Positions 55,263 through 64,000 of a stretch of 64,000 nucleotides of DNA are shown piece after piece. Below the pieces are notes generated by a model. It had not been told where the DNA came from, made no database searches, and was given only the letters and a program-made list of their open reading frames with translations. The stretch comes from Akebia trifoliata (taxonomy: Eukaryota > Streptophyta > Magnoliopsida > Ranunculales > Lardizabalaceae): NCBI GenBank assembly GCA_017979445.1, contig CM030717.1, forward strand, positions 12,007,086 through 12,071,085. The letters run 5' to 3'. Position numbers and translations under genes: made by a program. Position 1 is the stretch's first letter. Each line of letters starts with the position of its first letter.

Positions 55263-57006
55263 ATCGAACACTCATCTATAAATCGAGGAGATGATTGTTC
55301 AGGGGTTATCACGCAAGACAGATGAGATACGAAGAAGAGAGAGAGAGAGGTGAGCCCCAATTTGCACAAGAGGGTATTGGAGTTCGAAAATTATGAATCC
55401 CTTCTTGTATGTTCTAAAGTTGTTATTTTAAGATGATAAATAACTGAAATACTTTTCTCATTCAATGATCTAAAATGTGTAATGCATTCTTAGATGAAAG
55501 GCATCGATTATTATGCAAGTCACAATAATCTCTTCGCCTCCAAAATTATGTCTTCTTCATCCCCTACATTGGCAGTAATTTGACACCTTAAGTAACATCA
55601 GTTCATGTGGCATACAAGTGGATCAATTCATTTTGCATTATTTACAATGCTCAAAATCTAATAGTTAAAAAATTATTAATCAAATTGATTTTTGATAAAT
55701 TAGTCTCATTAAAAGGTGGTGGACTACATCCGATATTATGAGCTTGAAAATAGTACTTAACATGTTTACTCTAAGCAATTTATTGCAACACCAACTTTTA
55801 CTAACACCACGCCAAGATGTGTGTTAATTCATTGTTTATTTACCTATGAATTGTGGTAACAGTAGCAGTAATAGGCATCGCAATAGAATCTTTCCTCTAT
55901 TCCAATGCAGATGACTCGGACGAGTTAACTTGGTACAATGATGACGTGGTTGTAGGTTCCAATAGAGTGCATCCCTTAAGAAACATATTCTAATCTTCAG
56001 AAAATCTATCCTATCACAGCCATACTTTCGCCTAAGGTCAGAAAGTCCAATATTCAATTATCAAATACAATCTTGTAAATTTTAAAGAAAATTTTCAAAA
56101 TGTGATTGACTTTTGAAGAAATTTCAATTCCGGCTCACTGTTCATTTCAATTCCCAATCTCGTAAGTTTCAAGTGACAATCTCGTAAGTTCGCTATTTTT
56201 AGTGAGTTTGTCACTATATAAACCAGTGAGATTGTCACTTTGGAAAAGAAAATATTAGCGAGATTGTCACTTTAAACTTGTGAAATCGTCACTTGAAAAA
56301 TCTATGATCTCAATGTTCACGTTTTGGGAATTAAAATGAATAGTTATCCGGAATTGAAATTTCGTCGTATTTAACTTACAAAATGGTAATTTTCCCTAAA
56401 TTTAAGGTCATATAAAGTAAAATAAATGAATCATGCATTATTTTTCATTTTGATCATGGACAAATTGCTTTTGTAATCCAGGTCAAATGTACCATTAGAT
56501 TCTATAATCGAATTAAGATCGAGAATCAAACTTTAGATTTTGAACCAACACTCCCTTAGTTTCATTTTAGATTCACTCTATTGGCCTATTTCATGTTAGG
56601 TTGATCTATTCTGACTAGTGGAGGAGTGGGCGTGGGCCTCAGTTGTCACTAGTGCCCAAAAAAGTTTTAACTTTTTTTGGTGGGGAAGGAAAGTCGAAAT
56701 TGTTTGTTTCTTGGATTGTTCTTATTTGTTTTTGTTGAACTTCAAATGAGCCACGTTAGTCCATAATAATATCCATTAGAAAAGCTAGTGATGTTTATAT
56801 GATAAAAACAGATCAGTGTCTAGTTTATGTGATGTCATGTGACATGCACGGTTATAAGGAATATCTTAAATAAATCTTCTGTTTTGTAAGGGTCAATAGG
56901 CGGCTAATTTTTTTTTTTTTTTAAGAATTTTTATTACCACTCCATATTTTCATTATGACACTCTACATAGTACATCAGATTGTTGAAATTATACTATATT
57001 TAGTTT

Positions 57007-57905
57007 GTACAGAAGCAAGCTTCAGCTCCAGAAACTGATTTTTGGAAGAAGCAAAAACCCAAAAGTCACATCCAACAAAAATTTGTTCGTTACAGAAGTA
57101 CAGAAATCAGAAAAGTCTGTTCGTTTGACAGTTTTTTATTGTTGGATTCTGGTAAAATAACTAGAATACCCTTGATGTTGATAATACACTCAGAATATAT
57201 TAAAAATGATCAAAATACCTTAATAAATATATATATATATATATATTTGGGTCCCGTTCAGCACCCTAAGCTTTACCACACACTTTAACAAACGCGTTTT
57301 GTCTTGCATGGGTTAGAAGTTTTGGAATGGGCTGATTTTTGGTGAGGATGATCTCTATGGTGAGGAGATCATCCTCACCAAAAATCAGCTCATTCCAAAA
57401 CTTCTAACCCATCAAAAATGGTTTACAAAAAATGGACGGTCCACGATTTTCAACGTGTAAACATGGGGCTAAACATTTCGGAATGGGCTGATTTGTGGGG
57501 AGGATGATCTTCTAATCATAGAGATCATCCTCACCAAAAATCAGCCCATTCCAAAACTTCTAACCCATGTAGGACAAAAAACGTTTGTTAAATTGTGTGG
57601 TAAAACTTAGGGTGCTGAACATTCCCTATATATATATATATATATATAAAATAAATTTATATTAAAAAATTATAAAAATAATTATTTTCAATTTAAATTA
57701 ATTTATAGCAGCATCTCCTTTTAAAAATGGGCATTTGAAATTTTCTTGATAAAAAAAATACCTGCATAATACACTGCATAATGCATAATCTAACATTCAC
57801 GCAACATCCCATACACATTAACATTAGAAAAAACACATAATACGTACATCAACTTGTTTTAAACCATTATACTTCATCATCGTTAAGCATTATTCAAAAA
57901 TATAA
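57007..57905. other. Insertion specific to copy B
   Basis: Copy A has no counterpart here. It begins with TTTGTACAGAAGCAAGCTTC, contains the TA-tract MITE 57249-57626 and ends in AT-rich sequence before the shared AAATGAAAGAAAAATTG. The AGAAGCAAGCTTC start hints at another MITE around the inner one, but I could not define its far end. Confidence 0.55.
57249..57626. mobile_element. TA-tract MITE, GTTCAGCACCCTAAG end type (M5)
   Basis: Ends GGGTCCCGTTCAGCACCC and, reverse-complemented, GGGAATGTTCAGCACCC. TA repeats flank both sides. Double hairpin with GGGCTGATTTTTGGTGAGG and its complement; the central spacer has ATGGACGGTCCACG. It is very close to M3 (45539-45920), so this end type has been active in fairly recent time. 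Confidence 0.87.
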
Positions 57906-58040
57906 TATATATATTTTTTCCTATATAAATGAAAGAAAAATTGAAAAGAGAAAAAAAAAATGATGAACCAAATTTATGCCATCATGTTTGTCAATAAGGG
58001 GCTCCTTTTATCATGCCCTTGAAGATCAATATAAAAGAAT

Positions 58041-58219
58041 GAATAATGTTGAAGTGATCTCAAGATTGGACTTCAAATCGCACACTCTGATGTGAAAGTG
58101 TATAGGAACAATATAAGATTTTCTTGAGATACAAGTGAAAAGTATCTATGGTTCATATCCACTTTCACATCAAGATGTGCAATATGAGGTCCAATCTTGA
58201 AGTCACTCCAATACGACTC
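58041..58219. mobile_element. MULE-like MITE, GAATAATG family (copy B, first)
   Basis: A 179-bp counterpart of 41220-41386. The left flank TAAAAGAAT and the right flank TAAGAATAT are decayed versions of the 9-bp duplication that is perfect in copy A. Confidence 0.85.
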
Positions 58220-58231
58220 TAAGAATATATA

Positions 58232-58572
58232 TATAAGAAGCGTTTTGAGGCCTTAAAAAGAGCCAATTTTTTTTAATATAGGGGTTAGAAGTTTTAGAAT
58301 GAGTTGATTTTTTGTGAGGATGATCTCTATGGTGAAGAGATCATCCTCACCAAAAATCACTTTGGTTAAAGAATTGTGGACCGTCAAATTTTTATAAATC
58401 ACTTTTGATGAGGTTAAAAGTTTTAGAATAAGCTGATTTTTGATGAGGATGACCTCCTTATCATAGAGATCATCCTCACAAAATATCAGTCCATTCTAAA
58501 ACCTCTAACTCATATATTGAAAATATGTTTGGCACAATGTTTGGCTCTCTTTAGGGCCTCCGAATGTCACCC
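58232..58572. mobile_element. TA-tract MITE, GAGGCCTTAAAAAGAGCC end type (M6)
   Basis: Left end around GCGTTTTGAGGCCTTAAAAA; right end, reverse-complemented, around GACATTCGGAGGCCCTAAAG; both then read AGAGCCAA. TA repeats on the right, ATATATAT on the left. The inner hairpins (GAGTTGATTTTTTGTGAGG and GATGATCTC) are those of the M1 to M5 elements, but the ends are different. It occupies the TA site that holds M1 and M2 in copy A. Confidence 0.78.
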
Positions 58573-58674
58573 TATATATATATATATATAAAGAGAGAGA
58601 GGAGACCTAATAAGGATGACTTCTTTATATCATGGACCATAAGAATTAAATAAGGTAGACAATACTTTTGCATG

Positions 58675-58854
58675 GAATAATGCTAAAGTGGCCTTAAGAT
58701 TGGACCTCACATCGCACACCTTGATGTGAAAGTATATGAGAATCATAGTTATTTTTCTTGAGATACGAGTGAAAAAGCATTTATGGTTCCTATCTACTTT
58801 CACGTCAGGATGTGCGATATGAGGTTCAACCTTGAGGTTACTCCAACATGACTC
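58675..58854. mobile_element. MULE-like MITE, GAATAATG family (copy B, second)
   Basis: A 180-bp counterpart of 42038-42217, flanked by TTTTGCATG (58666-58674) and TTTTGCATA (58855-58863), eight of nine alike. Confidence 0.88.
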
Positions 58855-59622
58855 TTTTGCATATTATTGGCCTACCTCTTACCCTTATTTCCTCTCTCAT
58901 GATAAGGTTTGTAGAAAAAGAAAATGGGTGTGGACGGTGAAGAAAACATAATGTGTACTCCCACCCGAAGATATATGTTCAAATAAGAAAAAAATGTGAA
59001 TCTTTGTTTCATGTGCTAAATATGACGAAATTTCAAGTTGATTGCAGTTTCATTTTATTTCCCAAAACATGGGTTTGACATTTTTATAACCTACAAACTC
59101 ATGAGTTCGTCACTTTCAATATCTACAAATTCGTAAACATACTTATGAATTCATTGATTATAAAAGTGATGAATTCACTCGAAATGCATATTTTGGAAAT
59201 TAAAATGAAAAGTATCTCAAAACTGAAATTTGGACATAAGTTGAGTACGTTTTGGGAAAAATCCCTAAGGAAAAAAAATGAGAAGTGTGTGTTACAATAA
59301 AAAATTGGCATGGAAATAGAATTTCTCTTTTCAACTTAAAAATCATGTGTTACATACGCATATTTCTTTACACGGATCATGGATTTATAGTCCCACGGAC
59401 TCATTATGAAGTGGTCGGTGTCTAAGACAACAATTTTGACGAGGCACTCATACACGTGACACATATTTTAGGATCCACAGTTGCCCTACCTATCAAAAAT
59501 CTGCTTTATGTGGGCCCCCTAATTGCAATATTTATTTCAATGCATCTTAACATTATGCTTGTGATGATGGAAAAAATTGAAGTCCATTGTGCCTAAAATC
59601 CGGTCCATATTAAGTTTGTTAT

Positions 59623-60366
59623 TAGGGTTGCAGTCTGAGCGGGTTGGAGGGTGAACCTAGGCTCAACCCAAGTTATAGAATCCTCAACCTGAGCTCAATT
59701 CAACCTTACCATCAGGCCTGAGTTCACTAACCCAAACTCAACACAAACTTAATCTTCTAAAATCGGATTGTGCTTGGGTTAGCCTGAGTTATGTAATTTT
59801 GGATGGGTTTGATTTGTTGAATATCCCTAATTTTATTTTAATCAATAAATAAATTTTACATCTTAAAAAAAAGGGAGTCGTGCTAGAGTAACATTGAAAT
59901 GTACATCGTGGGGGAAATTTTTGACGGGGATGTGTGTCAGAACCATAGATGTTTTTCATCATGATATGAGTGAGAGCTTGATGAAATCATCTATGGTTCT
60001 GACACACATCCACGTAAGATGTACATTTTAATGTTACTTCAACATTATTCTATAAAAAAATACAACATAAAAATATAAAATCTATAGTAAATAAAATCAC
60101 GTGCAACCTCCAAATCCATCATTGAGAGAATATTTAAACAAATCATACTTAATCAAAGCCCACATTAATAATATCCAATTGTCCACATTAAAAATATTTG
60201 TATATTAGTATATAGACATCGATTTGGGTTGAGCCTGGTTGCTCAATCCCTCAACCCGAGCTCAATCCGAATTGAGGTCGGGTTGACATATTAGAACCCA
60301 GGCTCACCCCTCAATCGGGTTAAACCCAGGTTGAGTTTGGACCAGCCCGCCCAAGTTGCAGCCCTA
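59623..60366. mobile_element. hAT-like element with 8-bp duplication TTTGTTAT (copy B)
   Basis: A 744-bp counterpart of 43008-43713, again flanked by a perfect TTTGTTAT (59615-59622 and 60367-60374). The left end has drifted to TAGGGTTGCAGTCTG. Confidence 0.9.
59875..60050. mobile_element. MULE-like MITE subfamily nested in the hAT-like element (copy B)
   Basis: Counterpart of 43267-43445, with arms GTGTGTCAGAACCATAGATG and partner. It shows the nesting was in place before the segment duplicated. Confidence 0.82.
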
Positions 60367-60825
60367 TTTGTTATGTATGTTAAACACAGCTCTAAATTCC
60401 GCCTATGCCGTTGTGCAAATCCACATCTAGATGCCCACTCACGTTTCTTTGTTCATATAAAGGTCCATAGAGATTATCGCCAATGATCAAGCATGCCATG
60501 ATGGAGTCTACATTGAATCAATTTGTTCGTTCTATATACTATATAGTTATATTATCACTTTCTAAGTAAAAACTATAAGGTTTCGGTCTAGCCTGAATCA
60601 ATAATGACCCAATTGAGACCCATCCATGTTGAAAATATTACTCCCCACAATATTATCGATCACCTCTTTAAGTCAACAATCAAGAGAAACTCTTCATTTT
60701 AAGTTGACATTAAGTTTTGTCAACCTACAATTGATGATCTAAAGCAAGAATATCAAACAATTTTTCAACCAACCATCTACAATTTAATAATTGATATCAA
60801 GAATCCCTAACATTAATAAATAACT

Positions 60826-61190
60826 TGTTGTGAGATGTATAGTATTCTTATTGGGCTTGGACTTCAAGAGGCAAGACAACATCAAAAGGGACCTTTCTCG
60901 GTGTGGAGTGGCCTCGACGGGTCGAGGCTTGGAGCAAGATGGAAATGTCCTAGCTCAGTCTACTCGATTGGTCCCACACAGGCCCTCGCGGTGAATTTTT
61001 TTTGGGTATATATTGTATTTTCGAGTAAGATTTATTTATATATTTTGCTTTGTGAGGTTCCTTGCAGCTATGGATAAAGAGTTTGTAATCTTTATCATTG
61101 AGAGTGGATTTTTCTTCCTCTCCTCTGTGGACGCAATTTACCAGACTATGTAAATCTTGTGTGTTTGTTTTGTTCTTTTATCTTGGAAAT
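60826..61190 (+). repeat. LTR-like fragment ending segment copy B
   Basis: Counterpart of 44179-44555, without the CT tract expansion. Confidence 0.4.
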
Positions 61191-61195
61191 TTTCA

Positions 61196-62819
61196 TTGTT
61201 GATTTTTTTTTTTTCGACAGATCGAAATTGTCACATTAATGGAGAATGGGAGAAATTCGATGACTCTAAGCAATCGAATTAGGGAACAAAAAAATTTCAA
61301 CGGCCTTGGGCCGTCGAAATTTGATTTCTAAAATTTTTGGGCTTTGGCCCATCGAATTTTCTTATCAAAATTTTCAGTTTTCATGTAGTATATGATATTA
61401 CCACACCATTTTCAACTGGTCGAGTGGACTCGAATTGATTCAATTTTGAGGTGGCTGGGTCCCAGAATTTGATGGAACCAACTCATTGAATCAACTCAAA
61501 ATGCATCATGTATAGTTGGTTGAGTCAGATCGAAAATGCACCTACTCAGATTAGAAACTCAATTGAGTGAAACTATTATTTAATTTTTTTATTTTATTTT
61601 ATAATATCATTCATAATTTTAATTCATTTTTATTTAACTCATTCAAGTCCACTCACGAGTTGTTAATTTGAGTTAACTCGTTAAACATCTGAGCTGAGCC
61701 AAATACACTAATAGAGCCTGAAACCATGATTCTCTCAAGATAAATCACCCACAAATGTGGACTTCTCTGTTTCGGCCTAGAATAGGGGTGCAACAAAGCT
61801 TGCGAGTTTGACACTCTATCCGGCCTGATTGTTTTGGGGCCCTAGCCCAGATCAGCCTAGATTCGAATCGATCCGGGTCTATCCCTTAAAAGCCCAGATT
61901 GTCCTAGATCAATTCGGTCTGGGCCAAATCTTGGAAGCTCTTCCAAAATAATAGTAATAATAATAAAAAGCCCAAAATAGACCTGATTTAAAAAACTCAA
62001 AATTAATTAATTTAAAATATTCTTGAAAAAAAAAAATTGTCTAACTTATTATTTATGGATTTCTAATAAAGATTTATGATATATTTGTTTAATTGCACAT
62101 TTTATAGATTCTGATTATAATCTACCAAAAAAAAAAAATGTTTTTTTCTTTGCTTGAGACCCCCACAAAAGAATAACTTGGATGTAAGGAATATAAAATT
62201 ACATTTTTTCAATATCTTTAGATAATATTTTAGTAAATCTGATTTTAGCTAATTAACATAGTTTGCAATACTTTTAATGTAAAATATAGAAAAATTCTCT
62301 ATGAAAATGTTAAACACCGATGAAATTTCACATAATTAAAATTACAAATGAAAATTCCTTGTCAAAGTTTAATTAATCAATATTTTCTGAGAAAATATAA
62401 ATTTAAACTATCAACTACCAAACAAAAATTTTCAATAATAATTAATATTAAATAATCATAATATATTGAGAGTCAAAATCATAATTTTATGCATTTATCA
62501 CATATCGAGAAGAGTGAGTGAGGAGGACGTTGGGAGAGCTTCACATGTACAAAGTGAAAACTTCATTCTCGATTTTGCAAGAATTTTTAAGAAAACGTTT
62601 TATTTACAGAACTTCCATAGAAATTATATATAATATTTTTAAAATTTTAATCATATTTTTTTTGGAGAACCATTGGCAGCCTAACTTTTACTTAAATTAT
62701 TTATCTCAACACTAAAAATTAAAACACACCATTCAAACATTACAAGAGTTTATTACCTCAACATTACAAAGATTATAACACATTTGAAACCTTCAAGAGT
62801 TGTTTGCTATTATAATTAA
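61196..62819. other. Intergenic DNA with a desaturase intron fragment
   Basis: 61196-61292 matches 45117-45213. TTCAACGGCCTTGGGCCGTCGAA near 61298 is a short palindrome. 61708-61785 (CCACAAATGTGGACTTCTC and neighbours) matches desaturase intron sequence near 28470-28550. The rest is AT-rich and shows no gene. Confidence 0.6.
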
Positions 62820-63047
62820 GGGTTGGGATCCGTCGACTCCTAAGAATGATTCATGAAAAAAACACATGATCACAACCCTTTAAAAACAAAATCCGATGAT
62901 TGAGATATATGAGTATCTTGATAACACAAATCTCGGAGGATACTTATCCTAAGGATAAATCTCAAAATCATTGGATTTTGCATTTAAAGGATTAGGATTA
63001 TGTGTTTTTTTCATAAGTCATTCTTAAGAGTCAAGGGATCCTGACCC
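62820..63047. mobile_element. MULE-like MITE with 9-bp duplication TATAATTAA
   Basis: A 228-bp element. Left end GGGTTGGGATCCGTCGACTC; right end, reverse-complemented, GGGTCAGGATCCCTTGACTC. Both arms continue through AAGAATGA and AAAAAACACAT. A perfect 9-bp duplication TATAATTAA flanks it (62811-62819 and 63048-63056). Related to 37564-37781. Confidence 0.92.
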
Positions 63048-63056
63048 TATAATTAA

Positions 63057-63834
63057 AGTTCGAATAAAATCCTAAATCCAATGGCTTGGGAATTAGCATC
63101 TAGGGGTATTTTTTGGTATAAAAAAATAGAGTGCATTTTCAAGGTGCATTTAATGCACTTTAACGTGTCCTAAGGGCACATGTTAACATAAGTCAACGAA
63201 CAAATAAAAATCTTGAGAGAGAGAGAGAGAGAGTTTCTATTGGCATTTACTTACTCTCAACTATTGACTTAGCATTTCGTGTGTTAAATATGACGAAATT
63301 ATGAGTTCAGTATACTTTTCATTTTAATTTCTAAAACATATTTTCAAGTGAGTTCATTGATTGTTATTTTAATTTAAAGTGACGATCTCACTGATAAAAA
63401 GTGTCAAACTTGTTGATAATTACCAACAATCTTATTATTAAAAAAGGACATTTGTCTTTAAATTTACGGCAAGATCATCATTTTTTTTTCCCAGTGAGAT
63501 TGTTTCTTTAAAATCAAGGATATTTGTTCTTTACCAATAAGTTTGTCAATTTTTTATCAGTGAGATCGTCAAATTAGAATACCTATCAGGGACTTCGCTC
63601 AAAAATATGTTTTGCCAGTTAAAATGAACAGTATTCTGGAATTGGAATTTTTGCAAAAGTTGGGCACATTTTGGGAACCTATTTTGTTTTTTTAATGTTA
63701 ATTGGATGTAATAAGTAAAATCTGGGGTGCCATTAGCAGCTATATTTTTTTAAAAAAATAAAATTACATTTTAATTTTTAAGTCTCTCTCTCTCTCTCTC
63801 ACAGTGTCTCTCTGAGATCAAACTGTAGGATCAA
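63057..63834. promoter_or_regulatory. Upstream region and leader of the SELT-like gene
   Basis: Holds a GA microsatellite (63213-63232), loose repeats with GTGAGATCGTC-type blocks near 63380-63570 that also occur in segments A and B, and a CT-rich stretch at 63783-63800 just before the start codon, which fits a plant 5' leader. I could not place a TATA box with confidence. Confidence 0.4.
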
Positions 63835-64000
63835 ATGGATCGAGTGCAGCTTCTTCTGCTAGGGTTACCACTCTTTCTCCTCTGCTCAGACCTTCTAAAC
63901 CTCTTCACCCCACCAACTCCCAAGCCTTCTCACCATCACCACCAACAGCAAAACCAACACCAACCCATTCTCCCGAAAACTCTAGATTTCCCCACTCAGG
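63835..64000 (+). CDS. SELT-like protein (selenoprotein T homologue), 5' part only
   Basis: An ATG at 63835 opens a frame that stays open to the window edge (55 codons). The first residues, MDRVQLLLLGLPLFLLCSDL, form a hydrophobic signal or membrane anchor. NLFTPPTPKP, a His/Gln-rich linker and TLDFPTQ follow, an arrangement I recognise from plant SELT-like proteins. These are small thioredoxin-fold proteins related to animal selenoprotein T, thought to act at the ER; plants use Cys in place of selenocysteine. The redox Cys-x-x-Cys lies downstream of the part visible here, so function is not confirmed from this window. The CT-rich leader supports this start. Confidence 0.75.
   Translation, partial: MDRVQLLLLGLPLFLLCSDLLNLFTPPTPKPSHHHHQQQNQHQPILPKTLDFPTQ

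Larger units (their letters stand above)
54508..61195. repeat. Segmental duplication, copy B
   Basis: Direct repeat of 38556-44545 (landmarks given there). Copy B is longer, chiefly because of an insertion of about 900 bp between 57007 and 57905 that contains one TA-tract MITE. It is followed, like the region after copy A, by pieces related to the desaturase neighbourhood: GGGAGAAATTCGATGACTC at 61248 matches 45173, and an intron fragment lies at 61708. Confidence 0.9.

Noticed and set aside
60835..61077. Plus-strand 80-codon open frame in segment B
   Set aside because: It lies in the LTR-like fragment; the matching frame in copy A (44.2 kb) is disrupted, so it is not a conserved protein.
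1..64000. tRNA, rRNA or snRNA genes
   Set aside because: I looked for A/B-box-like cloverleaf sequences and conserved rRNA blocks and saw none. The only tRNA-related sequence is the retrotransposon primer binding site. A tRNAscan-type search would be decisive.

Overview
The window looks like nuclear DNA of a flowering plant, most likely a woody eudicot. It is AT-rich, its genes have many GT-AG introns, it encodes a plastid omega-3 desaturase and a separate plant-type PRA isomerase, and it is full of plant transposon families (Ty1/copia, Tat-like Ty3/gypsy, LINE, and MULE-like and hAT-like MITEs). I identify four host genes; most of the rest is mobile or duplicated DNA.

Layout. 83-6419: a complete but broken Ty1/copia element on the minus strand, with both LTRs, PBS, PPT and a perfect 5-bp target duplication (TACAC). 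6.4-8.5 kb: small MITEs. 8578-10118 (minus): a two-exon TRM/LONGIFOLIA-like gene. 10.3-18.3 kb: repeats, including a probable solo Tat-type LTR (14337-15940) and a 536-bp long-TIR element with a perfect 9-bp duplication. 18308-24974 (plus): phosphoribosylanthranilate isomerase (tryptophan pathway) in five exons, the first coding exon only 10 nt long, with a LINE fragment in intron 1. 27758-30525 (minus): an eight-exon plastid omega-3 fatty acid desaturase (FAD7/FAD8 type), convergent with the isomerase gene. 31.8-37.2 kb: the 3' part of a decayed Tat-like gypsy element, with integrase remains, a 68-bp tandem repeat and an opposite-strand coiled-coil fragment. 38.56-44.55 kb and 54.51-61.19 kb: two diverged direct copies of one segment of about 6-6.7 kb. 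44.74-46.61 kb: broken fragments of the isomerase and desaturase genes in their original order. 46.6-54.5 kb: AT-rich DNA with a long inverted repeat, zf-GRF-like fragments and a possible FAR1/MULE transposase remnant. 63835-64000 (plus): the start of a SELT-like (selenoprotein T homologue) gene cut by the window edge.

The gene products do not form one pathway: one is a microtubule-associated type, one makes tryptophan, one desaturates plastid lipids and one is a probable ER thioredoxin-like protein. The most unusual material is transposon biology. A group of MITE-like elements sits inside (TA)n tracts; they share an internal double-hairpin core but carry at least three different sets of ends. 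The duplications provide filled and less-filled versions of the same sites. All exon joins, family names and counts come from reading by eye; no alignment or database search was run.
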